Below, in pieces: positions 26,330-35,954 of a stretch of DNA of 41,888 nt (within the stretch, counting starts at the first letter, position 1; each line of letters opens with the position of its first letter). The translations under genes were made by a program, and so were the position numbers. The notes under the pieces were generated by a model. It was not told the origin of the DNA, searched no databases, and worked only from the letters and a program-made list of their open reading frames with translations. The stretch comes from Chlorobiota bacterium (GTDB lineage: Bacteria; Bacteroidota; Bacteroidia; Bacteroidales; B39-G9), in contig JAADFW010000271.1 in assembly GCA_013152655.1 (NCBI GenBank), positions 1 through 41,888 on the forward strand, given 5' to 3'.

Positions 26330-28180
26330 TTATTTTTTCATTAAATTAAAATTAACCCCACCAAAAAATGTAATACCCGGCATTGGATAGCCATAGTTTA
26401 TTTGATATTCTGTATTAGTTATATTCTCGCCACTTACAAATAAATTCAAATTATTATTTACGGCATAGGTAATTTTAGTATTTAACAAAGTATAATCTTC
26501 TTTAATTTCAGGGGTAGCATCTGCAAGTTTCACATACAAATTATTTATATACTTAATTGAAATACTAAAACTCAGTTTCCCAAAATTATACCTTGTATTA
26601 AAAAATATTTGATTTTCAGGTGCTGCAAGAATAGGATATTTTAATGCCAGAAAAGAATAATTCAAATGAATATGTAAACCTTTTACCGGATTGTAATAAC
26701 TTGCCAGTTCCACACCTTTATTATTAAATTTTCCACTATTCATATTCTTAGGTAAACCGTTAACTAAAACTGTTTGTATTAAATTATTACCCTCGGAAAT
26801 AAACCCGGTTAATTCAAAATTTAATTTATTGGCATATAATTGTTGTATCATTCCAATTTCGTAATTCATCATTCTTTCCGGCTGAAGCTCTTCGTTAGCA
26901 GGTGCCCATAAGTATAACTCTCTAATAGTAGGGCTTCTGTACCCTTTTGAAACAGAACCTTTTATTGTAGTATAATTTGTTGGATGATAGGCAAAACCCG
27001 TTTGCGGAACAACTTCATTTCCATATAAACTATTATTTTCAATTCTTAAACCGGCATTGAAAATCAATTTTTGAAATAAAGTTTGTTGTAAAAAAGCATA
27101 ACTTCCAATTTCAGTAATTGTTTTATCTCCAAATACAATTCCCTGTCCGTTCATAGCCAGAATATTCTCAGCTTTTCCGCCAAAGTTAATATAATCAACA
27201 CCTACCGTAATTGTATTGTTTTTAAATAATTTTAACCCCTGATAAAACATAACACCTGAGGAATGGTCAAGCGAATGAAAACCATCTGTAATATTATGTT
27301 CACCATAATTCATATAAATTTTTAATGCTCCGGTAACTTTTTTATAATTATTTTCCACCGAAAAAGCTGTTTTTCCTCTCATTATATTAATCTCTTCTCC
27401 TGCAAAAAAACCTTCCATGCCGGGGTCTTGCGATTTAAATTTTGCAAGGCTGTAATCTGCATTAACCTTATAATGTTCGTTTATTTTATAATTTGCTTTT
27501 ATATATCCATTTACAATATCAAATGCTGAACTATCTCTGTGCCCGTCTGTTTTGTCATGGTTAACAGACGCATATATATCGAAATTACCTTTTTTATAAC
27601 CTCCGCTAATCATATATTTTTGTGTATTGTACGAGCCATACATCATTCTTGCATTACTTTTAAACCCATTTTCTGTTTGTTTTTTGGTAATTATGTTAAT
27701 TACACCGCCCATTGCATTTGATCCGTACAAAATAGACGCCGGCCCACGTATAACTTCCACTTTCTCAGCATCGGAAGCCACATAAGCATCAGGCAACGGA
27801 TGTCCCATAATTCCCATAAACTGAGGATTGCCATCAATTAAAATTAAAACTTCGGTATTGGGGCTGCCTCCTATCCCTCTGATTGTAATCCCGCCTGCTG
27901 CTCCGGTTGCTACACCAAAACCCGTAACTCCCCTTTCCGTAACAAAAAGCCCGGGCACAAATTCACCAATAATGGGTAAAAGAGCCGATTCATCGCTTTG
28001 ATTAATTTCTTCTTTTGAAATACTCGTAACCGTTAAAGGAACATTTTTACGAAGTACCTGAACCTGTGTGCCCGTTACAACAGTTTCTTCTAACGGTATT
28101 GTATCTTTTATGGTTTTCTGTGCAAATAAAACATTAGAAATAATTAATGCCGGTAAAAAAAATAAATAGTCGATTTTCAT
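26330..28180 (-). CDS. TonB-dependent outer-membrane receptor (probable nickel/cobalt complex uptake)
   Basis: 616-aa receptor with signal peptide (1-20, LFAQ), a TonB-box-like ETVVTGTQVQ, a plug domain (about 45-160: GGITIRGIGGSPNTEVLILIDG, VEVIRGPASILYGSNAMGGVINIITKK) and a beta-barrel ending in an aromatic-rich strand (GGVNFNLMKK). The barrel is the short BtuB/CirA type rather than SusC type, and there is no carboxypeptidase-like N-terminal domain. The gene follows nikR by 50 nt and precedes the hydrolase-FmdE gene by 18 nt, so its cargo is probably a nickel or cobalt chelate. A putative NikR half-site lies in the nikR-receptor gap. Confidence 0.9.
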   Translation of the reverse strand: MKIDYLFFLPALIISNVLFAQKTIKDTIPLEETVVTGTQVQVLRKNVPLTVTSISKEEINQSDESALLPIIGEFVPGLFVTERGVTGFGVATGAAGGITIRGIGGSPNTEVLILIDGNPQFMGIMGHPLPDAYVASDAEKVEVIRGPASILYGSNAMGGVINIITKKQTENGFKSNARMMYGSYNTQKYMISGGYKKGNFDIYASVNHDKTDGHRDSSAFDIVNGYIKANYKINEHYKVNADYSLAKFKSQDPGMEGFFAGEEINIMRGKTAFSVENNYKKVTGALKIYMNYGEHNITDGFHSLDHSSGVMFYQGLKLFKNNTITVGVDYINFGGKAENILAMNGQGIVFGDKTITEIGSYAFLQQTLFQKLIFNAGLRIENNSLYGNEVVPQTGFAYHPTNYTTIKGSVSKGYRSPTIRELYLWAPANEELQPERMMNYEIGMIQQLYANKLNFELTGFISEGNNLIQTVLVNGLPKNMNSGKFNNKGVELASYYNPVKGLHIHLNYSFLALKYPILAAPENQIFFNTRYNFGKLSFSISIKYINNLYVKLADATPEIKEDYTLLNTKITYAVNNNLNLFVSGENITNTEYQINYGYPMPGITFFGGVNFNLMKK

Positions 28181-28202
28181 AGCTATAATATTACGTTTAT
28201 AA

Positions 28203-28214
28203 AATTCGTGTTAC
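28203..28214 (+). promoter_or_regulatory. Candidate NikR half-site before the TonB receptor
   Basis: AATTCGTGTTAC lies 23 nt before the receptor ATG, between nikR and the receptor. It contains GTGTTAC, the half-site reported for Geobacter-type NikR operators (GTGTTAC-N13/14-GTAACAC). I see no good second half at that spacing, so the site would be degenerate. Confidence 0.4.
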
Positions 28215-28230
28215 CCTATGAATAAAAAAA

Positions 28231-28632
28231 TTATTCTTTTGTAGTAGTAACTAACTTTCCATGTTGTATTCCTTTTATTGAAATAAGTTTTTCAGACAAA
28301 GCTTTTAGTTCAACTGCTTTCCCCTTTACCAAAATAGACTCCAGACAATTGTTATGATCAAGATGCACATGTTGAACAGACAGAATAGAATGGTGGTAAT
28401 TGTGCTGAATTTCAGTAGATTTATTCTGAACTTCTCTTTTATGATGGTCGTAAACTAAAACAATAGCACCGGCAACTTCTTCATTTTCTTCCCATTTTTC
28501 TTCTACCAAATTATTTTTAATTAAAAAACGAATGGCTTGTGAACGGTTCGGAAATTTGTTCTTTTTTACAAAATCATCAAGCGATTCTAATAATTCCTCT
28601 TCAAGTGAAACACCAAATCTTTTTATTCCCAT
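28231..28632 (-). CDS. nikR: Nickel-responsive transcriptional regulator NikR
   Basis: 133-aa ribbon-helix-helix repressor with a C-terminal ACT-like nickel domain. Residues 1-45 ([22 protein letters not shown], then [14 protein letters not shown]) form the DNA-binding part. The nickel ligands H77, H88, H90 and C96 fall one position after E. coli NikR H76, H87, H89 and C95, so the high-affinity site is complete. ATG 28632 is chosen: the frame extends to a TTG at 28662, but that overlaps the predicted operator, and 133 aa equals the E. coli length. It is divergent from a NicO/UreH-like permease and upstream of the TonB receptor. Confidence 0.92.
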   Translation of the reverse strand: MGIKRFGVSLEEELLESLDDFVKKNKFPNRSQAIRFLIKNNLVEEKWEENEEVAGAIVLVYDHHKREVQNKSTEIQHNYHHSILSVQHVHLDHNNCLESILVKGKAVELKALSEKLISIKGIQHGKLVTTTKE

Positions 28633-28653
28633 AGTAGCATGTTTTTTCTTTTC

Positions 28654-28665
28654 GTAACACAAATT
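28654..28665 (-). promoter_or_regulatory. Candidate NikR half-site between nikR and the permease
   Basis: On the minus strand AATTTGTGTTAC differs at one base from the element before the TonB receptor. Read on the plus strand it gives GTAACAC, preceded 13 nt upstream by GTAGCAT, a weak second half. It covers the predicted -33 region of the rightward permease promoter and the start of nikR. Confidence 0.45.
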
Positions 28666-28678
28666 TAATTTTTTTTAT

Positions 28679-28686
28679 TATATTTG
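28679..28686 (+). promoter_or_regulatory. -7 box of the nickel permease gene
   Basis: TATATTTG matches TAnnTTTG, 19 nt before the ATG at 28706. The -33 position falls on the candidate NikR half-site. Confidence 0.5.
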
Positions 28687-28705
28687 GTTCTCTATAAGCC
28701 ATAAA

Positions 28706-29416
28706 ATGACCAACGATATTTCAATATTAATTGTAACAGCTGCATCTATTGCATTTATCCATACTATTTTAGGCCCAGACCATTATATTCCTTTTATAGT
28801 TTTGGCAAAAGCCAGAAACTGGACTAAAATAAAAACAGCCTGGGTGACATTTTTTTGTGGTTTAGGCCACGTTGGAAGTTCTATAATTCTTGGCCTGATA
28901 GGAATTGTTTTAGGCATAGGCGTACACAAACTGGTATTATTTGAATCGTTTAGAGGAAATATTGCTGCCTGGTTATTTATAATTTTAGGTTTTGTTTATT
29001 TTATTTGGGGAATGAGGCAGGCATACAAAAACAAACCACACCAACATATTCACTTTCATAAAGATGGCACAAAACACATTCACGAGCACACCCACCATGA
29101 AGAACATGCTCATGTTCATGATGATAAAAACAAATCTGTTACACCCTGGGCATTATTTATCATTTTTGTCTTGGGGCCTTGCGAACCACTCATCCCAATT
29201 TTAATGTATCCGGCAGCAAAAAACAGCATGCATGGCTTAGTTTTAGTTGCACTTGTTTTTTCCATTATAACAATAATTACCATGCTATCAATTGTGTTGA
29301 TAACTTCTTATGGCATTAGCCTTGTCCGATTGGGGAAACTGGAAAGATATACCCATGCTATTGCCGGCATTACTATTTTTATCAGCGGATTAGGAATACA
29401 ATTTTTAGGATTATAA
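28706..29416 (+). CDS. NicO/UreH-like nickel (cobalt) transporter with His-rich loop
   Basis: 236-aa membrane protein with about six helices. Helix 1 contains FIHTILGPDHYIPF (H19, D25, H26), a variant of the NiCoT HxxxxDH motif with one extra residue. A cytoplasmic or periplasmic loop (about 111-141) is packed with histidines (HIHFHKDGTKHIHEHTHH...), as in NicO and HypB-type nickel proteins, and GPCEPLIP follows in the next helix. It is transcribed divergently from nikR, so it is very likely the inner-membrane nickel permease of this locus. Export, rather than uptake, cannot be ruled out for this family. Confidence 0.82.
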   Translation: MTNDISILIVTAASIAFIHTILGPDHYIPFIVLAKARNWTKIKTAWVTFFCGLGHVGSSIILGLIGIVLGIGVHKLVLFESFRGNIAAWLFIILGFVYFIWGMRQAYKNKPHQHIHFHKDGTKHIHEHTHHEEHAHVHDDKNKSVTPWALFIIFVLGPCEPLIPILMYPAAKNSMHGLVLVALVFSIITIITMLSIVLITSYGISLVRLGKLERYTHAIAGITIFISGLGIQFLGL

Positions 29417-29509
29417 ACAATAAAAAAACTTGAGCTAAATATTATCACTTTCCCGATTGAACTCAAAGTTTCTGAAGTAAACTTCTGATTTTATTGGCAT
29501 ACACACCTT

Positions 29510-30586
29510 TTATTCTGCAGAAAGCCTGAAAATTTCAATTACCATCTCCTTTGCCTTTTCCATATCTTCTACATAAATATGCTCGTCAGTTGAATGTTCA
29601 AGTTTAGCTCCTATGCCAACTCCTGCCATTTCAATTCCATTATTGTTATGAATAGAAGCATCTGTATAACCTGTTATAAAAACCGGTTTTGCGTCAACAC
29701 CAACTTTTTTCAAGGCTTTTTGTGCAATAATAACTACATCTGAATCCGGTTTAATCTCAACGGCTTTACATTTATTATCAATTTCAATTATTACTTTAGC
29801 CCCGTTTTTAGTTGCTTCTTCACGAATTATCTTTTCCATCTTTTTAACCAAATTTTCTGCTTTTTCATGATTCAAGCTTCTGCATTCTGCTAAAAATGTT
29901 GCTTTGTCAGGAACACCATTTCTGATTAGCCCTCCTTTTATAACACCAACATTGGCTGTTGTTTCCTCATCAATTCTTCCAAGTTGTAATTGTGCAATTG
30001 CAAAAGAAGCAGCTTGTATAGCATTAATTCCCTTTTCGGGTTCCATACCTGCATGTGCTCCCTGCCCTGTAATGGTAACATCAATAGCAAAATAAGAAGG
30101 GCCTCCAATAATTATTGTATCTAATACATCGTTATCTAAAAGATATCCTTTTTTTGCAGAAATTAAACTATAATCCAAAGCCTTAACTCCCAACAGGCCA
30201 ACCTCCTCTTGCCGTGTAATTGCAATTTCAATTGGTGGATTAATTTCTGATATTCTTAATGCTTCCAACAATTCTGCTATTCCTGCTTTATCGTCAGAAC
30301 CCAAAATAGTATTACCTTTTGATCGTATTACTCCGTCATTTAATACAGGTTCAATACCTTTCCCCGGTTGAACAGTATCAGCATGACAAGACATTAAAAT
30401 AGGTTCTTTGCCCGTACAGCCTTTTTCAGGAAACTTAACTATCAGGTTTCCATAATTATCGTGTTTTGCAAAACCTCCAAGTTTTTCAAACTCCGACTTA
30501 AGATAATTAATAAAGTTAGCTTCATTGCCTGATTCACTTTCAATGCGAACCATTTCCATAAATTGATCAATCATTCTTTGACTCAT
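29510..30586 (-). CDS. M20 family aminopeptidase, PepT-like
   Basis: 358-aa zinc aminopeptidase resembling the peptidase-T-like family (TIGR01883). Metal-site motifs are SCHADTV (H68, D70), GSDDKAG (D98) and RQEEVGLLG (catalytic E127, ligand E128). The dimerisation domain is visible around GQGAHAGMEPEKGINAI. Role: removal of N-terminal residues from small peptides in the cytoplasm. It is leftward, with 62 nt to the symporter gene upstream. Confidence 0.88.
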   Translation of the reverse strand: MSQRMIDQFMEMVRIESESGNEANFINYLKSEFEKLGGFAKHDNYGNLIVKFPEKGCTGKEPILMSCHADTVQPGKGIEPVLNDGVIRSKGNTILGSDDKAGIAELLEALRISEINPPIEIAITRQEEVGLLGVKALDYSLISAKKGYLLDNDVLDTIIIGGPSYFAIDVTITGQGAHAGMEPEKGINAIQAASFAIAQLQLGRIDEETTANVGVIKGGLIRNGVPDKATFLAECRSLNHEKAENLVKKMEKIIREEATKNGAKVIIEIDNKCKAVEIKPDSDVVIIAQKALKKVGVDAKPVFITGYTDASIHNNNGIEMAGVGIGAKLEHSTDEHIYVEDMEKAKEMVIEIFRLSAE

Positions 30587-30648
30587 AATAGCCTGTTTTT
30601 AAAAATTAATAAGTTTGTGAAAATATTAATAAATACAATTTATCCTTT

Positions 30649-32436
30649 TTAATCCATTTTTAATTTATTCCAAAGTTTGGTTAAGATAACAGCTGATATT
30701 AATGATATTCCAATATATATACTTCCATATAAATTGTTTCCATATAGAAAATAACCGGTTCCAAACAAACATGAATAAACAGCAACGCTCCCTGTCAGCA
30801 TACATAAAATACCAGTAGGCACATCCCATTTTAAATCACTTTCTTTAACCAAAATTACACCTTCAGCCTCAGCTTCAAGAACTATTTTTCTCCACCCCGG
30901 ACCACCGGGCTTTATTTTTGTATAAAATGACCGAAGTGTGCCTTTATCAGCAGGAGGAGTTAAAAACGTTGCCACAACCCAAAAAACAGTAGTAATACTA
31001 ACGCCCATTGTTATTTTATATACCTCAGTTAATTCAACACCGGTAAATCTCTCGATAATCAAAAAAACAATGGCAACCAAAAATGAAACAACCATTCCCG
31101 TTAATTCCGTAAAAGCATTAATTCTCCACCAAAACCATCTGAGAATATAAATTAATCCTGTCCCTGCGCCTATTTGTAGTAAAATATGAAATGCTTGCAG
31201 TGCATTTTCAAGTAAAAGAGCAATAAGAATAGAAAAAAACATAAGAAGTACTGTCGATATCCTTCCAGCTAAAACTTTTTGTTTTTCGGTTGCTTCCTGA
31301 TTTATAAATCTTGAATAAAAATCGTTTACTATATATGATGAACCCCAGTTAATCTGAGAGGCTGTAGTTGACATAAATGCTGCTATAAGTGATGCAACAA
31401 TTAGTCCCAAAAATCCATGAGGCAATAAAGTTAACATTGCCGGATAAGCCATATCATGCTTAATGTATTGCGGGTCAACATTAGGAAAAGCAACTTGTAA
31501 AGAATGTAAGTCGGGGAAAACAACAAGCGAAACAAGCGCAACAAAAATCCATGGCCAGGGCCGTAAAGCATAATGAAAAAAATTAAATAACAGGGTTGCT
31601 CCCATTGCATTCTTTTCATTTTTAGCTGAAAGCATTCGCTGAGCAATATAACCACCACCACCTGGTTCAGCACCCGGATACCATACACTCCACCACTGAA
31701 CAGCGAGAGGAATTACTAATAAAGAAATGATCATGTCCTTATTAGTTAAAGAAGGAATTAAATTTAATTTTGGAATTACATTTTTATTAGTTAGCAAATG
31801 CTCAATGCCTCCGCCTTGATTTTTAACTAATATTATTGCTGCCCCAATTGCACCTGCCATAGCCAGGCTGAATTGAAAAAAATCAGTAAAAAGAATGCTT
31901 TTCAAACCACCCAAAGTGCTATAAAAAACTACTATAACAGATGCTAACACAAGTATTTGTACCGGTGACCATCCTAACATTACGCCACCAATTTTTATAA
32001 GAGCAATTGAAACAGATGCTATAACCAGAATATTAAAAAAAGCTCCCAAATATATAGCTCGAAATCCTCTTAAAAATGCTGCCATTTTTCCACTATACCT
32101 TATCTCATAAAACTCCAGGTCAGTCATTACTTTTGAACGGTTCCACAACTTTGCATATACAAAAACAGTTAACATGCCTGTAAGCAGAAATGCCCACCAA
32201 AGCCAATTTCCTGCAACTCCATTTTGTCTAACAATATCAGTTACTAAATTAGGTGTATCGCAAGAAAAAGTAGTTGCTACCATAGAAACACCCAATAACC
32301 ACCATGGCATATTTCTTCCTGACAAGAAAAATTCTGTAGTATTATTACCTGCTTTTTTCGAAGCTAATACGCCTATAATTAAAAGTATTATAAAGAATGC
32401 TACAATAATAATCCAATCAATATAGTTTAGTATCAT
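30649..32436 (-). CDS. Sodium:solute symporter (SSS family)
   Basis: 595-aa inner-membrane transporter with 13-15 helices and the SSF signature region (NTTEFFLSGRNMPWWLLGVSMVATTFSCDTPN, and GGLKSILFTDFFQFSLAMAGA). Substrate unknown. The peptidase gene downstream may point to amino-acid or peptide breakdown products. The C-terminus carries extra helices after a cytoplasmic segment (FYTKIKPGGPGWRK). No regulator is adjacent. Confidence 0.9.
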   Translation of the reverse strand: MILNYIDWIIIVAFFIILLIIGVLASKKAGNNTTEFFLSGRNMPWWLLGVSMVATTFSCDTPNLVTDIVRQNGVAGNWLWWAFLLTGMLTVFVYAKLWNRSKVMTDLEFYEIRYSGKMAAFLRGFRAIYLGAFFNILVIASVSIALIKIGGVMLGWSPVQILVLASVIVVFYSTLGGLKSILFTDFFQFSLAMAGAIGAAIILVKNQGGGIEHLLTNKNVIPKLNLIPSLTNKDMIISLLVIPLAVQWWSVWYPGAEPGGGGYIAQRMLSAKNEKNAMGATLLFNFFHYALRPWPWIFVALVSLVVFPDLHSLQVAFPNVDPQYIKHDMAYPAMLTLLPHGFLGLIVASLIAAFMSTTASQINWGSSYIVNDFYSRFINQEATEKQKVLAGRISTVLLMFFSILIALLLENALQAFHILLQIGAGTGLIYILRWFWWRINAFTELTGMVVSFLVAIVFLIIERFTGVELTEVYKITMGVSITTVFWVVATFLTPPADKGTLRSFYTKIKPGGPGWRKIVLEAEAEGVILVKESDLKWDVPTGILCMLTGSVAVYSCLFGTGYFLYGNNLYGSIYIGISLISAVILTKLWNKLKMD

Positions 32437-32614
32437 TTAACTAAAGAATTAAGTTTTAAAAGCTGTGAATATAATAAATTGATAGAATTGATTTGCATAT
32501 ATAGAATTTTACGTACTATTTTCATACTTATACGTTCACTAATATTTAGGTATTAATTAATTTCTAAAAAATTTGTTAGGCTTTCATTGTTTAGGTCTTT
32601 ATTTAAAATTTAAC

Positions 32615-32622
32615 TATTTTTG
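32615..32622 (+). promoter_or_regulatory. Putative -7 box of the PorE-like gene
   Basis: TATTTTTG matches TAnnTTTG, 78 nt before the ATG at 32701. The nearest TTG (32587-32589) is 25 nt upstream, longer than the usual spacing, so support is partial. Confidence 0.4.
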
Positions 32623-32700
32623 CTTTTTATTAGTAAGTAATATTAATTATTTGATTTTTATTACTTAAACTTATCTATATAGTTCTTATAATTTTCTAAA

Positions 32701-34695
32701 ATGAAGATCGTTTTTAATTTAACTTTAATATTTTTTTATATTTTATTTTCAAATACTGGTTTTGCACAAAAAAGTGTAACCGAAAAAGCAGATGAAACTT
32801 TTCAAGCCGGGGGATACTTTTTAGCTATTGATCAATACAAACAAGCTTACGGTAAAACAAAAGACAAAGTTATAAGAGCGCAAATTGTATATAACGTTGC
32901 AGTTTGTTACAGGAAAATAAACAACTACAGACAAGCAGAAATTTGGTTTCGAAAAGCAATTAAAAAGAACCATACAAACCCGTTGATGTATTTATATTAT
33001 GCCGATGCACTAAAAATAAATCAGAAATACGAAGAAGCAATTGAAAATTACGAAAAATACTCAAAGCTTGTTCCAGATGACCCACAAGGCGAGCATGGTG
33101 TAGAATCGTGTAAATTAGCCCAGGAATGGGAAGCAAACCCAACACGGTACAAGGTTGAAAACATGGCTTATTTCAACTCGCGACAAAGTGATTTTTCTCC
33201 TGCCTATGCCAGAGATGGATACGATGTTATTTTCTTTACTTCATCAAGAGAAGAAGCAACAGGCAATGAAATACAAAATGTAACAGGTGAAAGTTTTTGC
33301 GATATATTCTATTCTCGCGAAGACAGAAAAGGGAAATGGAGTATTCCTTTACCTCTTGGAGAAAATATAAATACTAAAGACGATGAAGGAATGCCCTCGT
33401 TAAATAACAAAGGAAATATCCTCTATTTTACAAGGTGTGCAGCAAATGATGAAGAAAAATTTGGATGCCAGATTTATTCCGCAAATAAACAAGGTGTTGA
33501 TTGGGCTGTACCTAAAGCAATAACTGTTGGCAGTGATACTTCAGTAGTGGCACATCCTTCTATCTCAAAAGATGAATTAACATTGTACTTCACAGCTAAT
33601 TTAAAGGGGGGCAAAGGTGGTAAAGATATTTGGAGAATAAAACGCGAAAGTGCAGCCGGAGAATGGGGAAAACCTGAAAATCTGGGTAGCGATATAAATA
33701 CTCCCGGAGACGAAATGTTTCCATACATCCATGCAGATGGAACTCTTTATTTTTCTTCTAATTACCATCTCGGAATGGGAGGACTTGACATTTTTTTTGC
33801 AATTCCTCAAAACGATGGAAGTTGGCTTGTAGAAAACATGAAATATCCTATTAATTCGCCTGCTGATGATTTTGGAATTATTTTCGAAGGAGAAAAAGAA
33901 AGAGGCTACTTTTCTTCTAATAGAGATGGCGGAAGAGGAAGCGATGATATTTATCAATTTTCATTACCTCCAATGGAATTTTCACTCATAGGAAGAGTAA
34001 TAAACGAATATGATGAAAAAGTAATTTCGAATGCTAATGTTAAATTAATTGGCTCTGATGGATCTACCTTAGAACAAGTTAGTGAAGAAGACGGAACCTT
34101 TCACTTTACTTTAAAACCAAATACAGATTACAGAATTATAACAAGAAAAGGTGGTTTTCTGGCGGGAAAAGGCAAGGAAACAACAAAAGGTTTAGATATA
34201 AGTAAAGAGTTTAGGACAGACATATTCATGTCGCCGGATAATGTTTCAATTGAACTTGAGATTTTCTATGATTTAGGAAAATGGGATTTAAGGCCTGAAT
34301 CTTTAATTGCATTAGAAGATTTAGTAGAAACACTTAACGATAACCCAAATATTACGATTGAGCTTGGTTCTCATACCGATTATAGAAGTAGCTCTGAATA
34401 TAATCGTGAACTCTCTCAAAAGAGAGCTCAGTCAGTAGTTGATTTCTTAATTGATTATGGTATTGATGAAGATCGTTTATCTTCAAAAGGTTATGGAGAA
34501 GATCAACCTAAAGTTGTTGATATGAAAACAGCCAGAAAATATGATTTTCTTAAAGAGGGAGATGTTTTAACAGAACAATTTATTAATTCATTGCCAACAG
34601 AAGAGCAACGGGAAAAGGCTAACCAAATTAATCGTAGAACTGAATTCAGAGTTACCGGTACAGATTATGTTCCAAAAATTAAACGACGTAACTAA
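32701..34695 (+). CDS. PorE-like OmpA family protein (TPR, PD40 propeller, CRD, OmpA_C)
   Basis: 664-aa exported protein. The signal peptide (1-23, GFAQ) is followed by tetratricopeptide-like repeats (about 25-150), PD40/WD40-like propeller blades (about 165-425, for example GTLYFSSNYHLGMGGLDIF and RGYFSSNRDGGRGSDDIY), a carboxypeptidase-regulatory-like domain (about 427-510) and a C-terminal OmpA peptidoglycan-binding domain (about 513-664, with GSHTDYRSSSEYNRELSQKRA and GYGEDQP). This order is that of Porphyromonas PorE, a type IX secretion system component anchoring to peptidoglycan. Unlike a lipoprotein it shows an SPI-type site. Paralogues with the same layout are common, so a PorE role is likely but not proven. 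A terminator follows. Confidence 0.8.
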   Translation: MKIVFNLTLIFFYILFSNTGFAQKSVTEKADETFQAGGYFLAIDQYKQAYGKTKDKVIRAQIVYNVAVCYRKINNYRQAEIWFRKAIKKNHTNPLMYLYYADALKINQKYEEAIENYEKYSKLVPDDPQGEHGVESCKLAQEWEANPTRYKVENMAYFNSRQSDFSPAYARDGYDVIFFTSSREEATGNEIQNVTGESFCDIFYSREDRKGKWSIPLPLGENINTKDDEGMPSLNNKGNILYFTRCAANDEEKFGCQIYSANKQGVDWAVPKAITVGSDTSVVAHPSISKDELTLYFTANLKGGKGGKDIWRIKRESAAGEWGKPENLGSDINTPGDEMFPYIHADGTLYFSSNYHLGMGGLDIFFAIPQNDGSWLVENMKYPINSPADDFGIIFEGEKERGYFSSNRDGGRGSDDIYQFSLPPMEFSLIGRVINEYDEKVISNANVKLIGSDGSTLEQVSEEDGTFHFTLKPNTDYRIITRKGGFLAGKGKETTKGLDISKEFRTDIFMSPDNVSIELEIFYDLGKWDLRPESLIALEDLVETLNDNPNITIELGSHTDYRSSSEYNRELSQKRAQSVVDFLIDYGIDEDRLSSKGYGEDQPKVVDMKTARKYDFLKEGDVLTEQFINSLPTEEQREKANQINRRTEFRVTGTDYVPKIKRRN

Positions 34696-34742
34696 CTTTT
34701 TTATAGTGTATTACATAATTTATGTTTTACATTTAAACTTAT

Positions 34743-34770
34743 AACGTTCCGTAAATTTCGGAGCGTTTTT
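34743..34770 (+). terminator. Terminator between the PorE-like gene and purM
   Basis: AACGTTCCG pairs with CGGAGCGTT (nine pairs including one G-U) around a 7-nt loop, followed by a T-run. It ends six bases before the purM ATG. Confidence 0.7.
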
Positions 34771-34776
34771 AATAAT

Positions 34777-35946
34777 ATGGATAATAAAACAAGGTATAAT
34801 CAAAGAGGAGTATCAGCTTCTAAAGAAGATGTACATGAAGCTATAAAAAATATTAGTAAAGGTATTTTTCCAAATGCTTTTTGTAAAATAGTTCCTGATT
34901 ATCTGGGTGGCAATCCTGACTATTGTAATGTTATGCATGCTGACGGTGCCGGTACAAAATCATCATTAGCCTATATTTACTGGAAAGAAACCGGTGATTT
35001 ATCTGTTTGGAAAGGAATAGCACAAGATGCGTTAATCATGAACCTTGATGACCTGCTTTGCGTTGGGGTATCTGATAATATTCTAGTTTCGTCAACTATT
35101 GGAAGAAACAAAAATAAAATACCGGGCGAAGTTGTATCTGCTGTTATAAATGGCACAAATGAATTAATAGAACAATTGAGAAAAACAGGTATAAATCTGT
35201 GGTTTACCGGTGGAGAAACTGCCGATGTAGGTGATTTGGTAAGAACAATTATTGTCGATTCAACCGTTACAGCCCGACTAAAAAGAAATGATGTCATTTC
35301 CAATGAAAATATTAAACAGGGAAACATTATTGTCGGTTTAGCCTCTTTTGGCAAAACCACCTATGAAAATACATATAATGGAGGAATGGGAAGTAATGGA
35401 CTTACATCAGCCCGACATGATGTATTTGCAAAATATCTTGCAAAAAAATATCCGGAAAGCTTTGACCGGGAAATACCTAAATCGTTAATTTATTCAGGCA
35501 ATTCAAAATTAACTGATTTAGTAGAGAACACAGGAATTAGTGCAGGAAAATTAGTTTTATCTCCCACCAGAACTTATGCTCCTGTTATTAAAAAAATACT
35601 TGAGCAACATAGATCAAAAATTAATGGGATGATACATTGTTCAGGTGGTGCACAAACTAAAATTTTGAATTTTATTAACAACTTACACATTGTTAAAGAT
35701 AATATGTTTAAATTACCCCCCTTATTTAAACTTATTCAGCAACAATCAAAAACTCCATGGCAAGAAATGTATAAAGTTTTTAATATGGGCCATCGTTTTG
35801 AGATATACACAGATAAAAATACAGCTGAAAATATTATACAAATTGCAAATTCATTTGAACTTGATGCCCAAATAATAGGATATTGCGAAAAATCTGAACA
35901 TAAAAAACTAACTATAAAAAGTGAATTTGGGGAATTTATTTATTAA
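34777..35946 (+). CDS. purM: Phosphoribosylformylglycinamidine cyclo-ligase (AIR synthase)
   Basis: 389-aa enzyme of de novo purine synthesis converting FGAM to AIR with ATP. The PurM fold is shown by [20 protein letters not shown], the [18 protein letters not shown] segment, [17 protein letters not shown] and the [10 protein letters not shown] region near the end. It is about 40 aa longer than E. coli PurM, as usual for the Bacteroidota branch. It starts a tight rightward cluster: purM, 8 nt, prfA, 15 nt, pyrF, 28 nt, DUF2851 gene. Confidence 0.92.
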   Translation: MDNKTRYNQRGVSASKEDVHEAIKNISKGIFPNAFCKIVPDYLGGNPDYCNVMHADGAGTKSSLAYIYWKETGDLSVWKGIAQDALIMNLDDLLCVGVSDNILVSSTIGRNKNKIPGEVVSAVINGTNELIEQLRKTGINLWFTGGETADVGDLVRTIIVDSTVTARLKRNDVISNENIKQGNIIVGLASFGKTTYENTYNGGMGSNGLTSARHDVFAKYLAKKYPESFDREIPKSLIYSGNSKLTDLVENTGISAGKLVLSPTRTYAPVIKKILEQHRSKINGMIHCSGGAQTKILNFINNLHIVKDNMFKLPPLFKLIQQQSKTPWQEMYKVFNMGHRFEIYTDKNTAENIIQIANSFELDAQIIGYCEKSEHKKLTIKSEFGEFIY

Positions 35947-35954
35947 ATAAAACT

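Noticed and set aside
29430-29490. Palindromic CTGAAGT...ACTTCTG region downstream of the permease
   Set aside because: Imperfect, short stem with no clear U-run; too weak to call a terminator or regulatory site.
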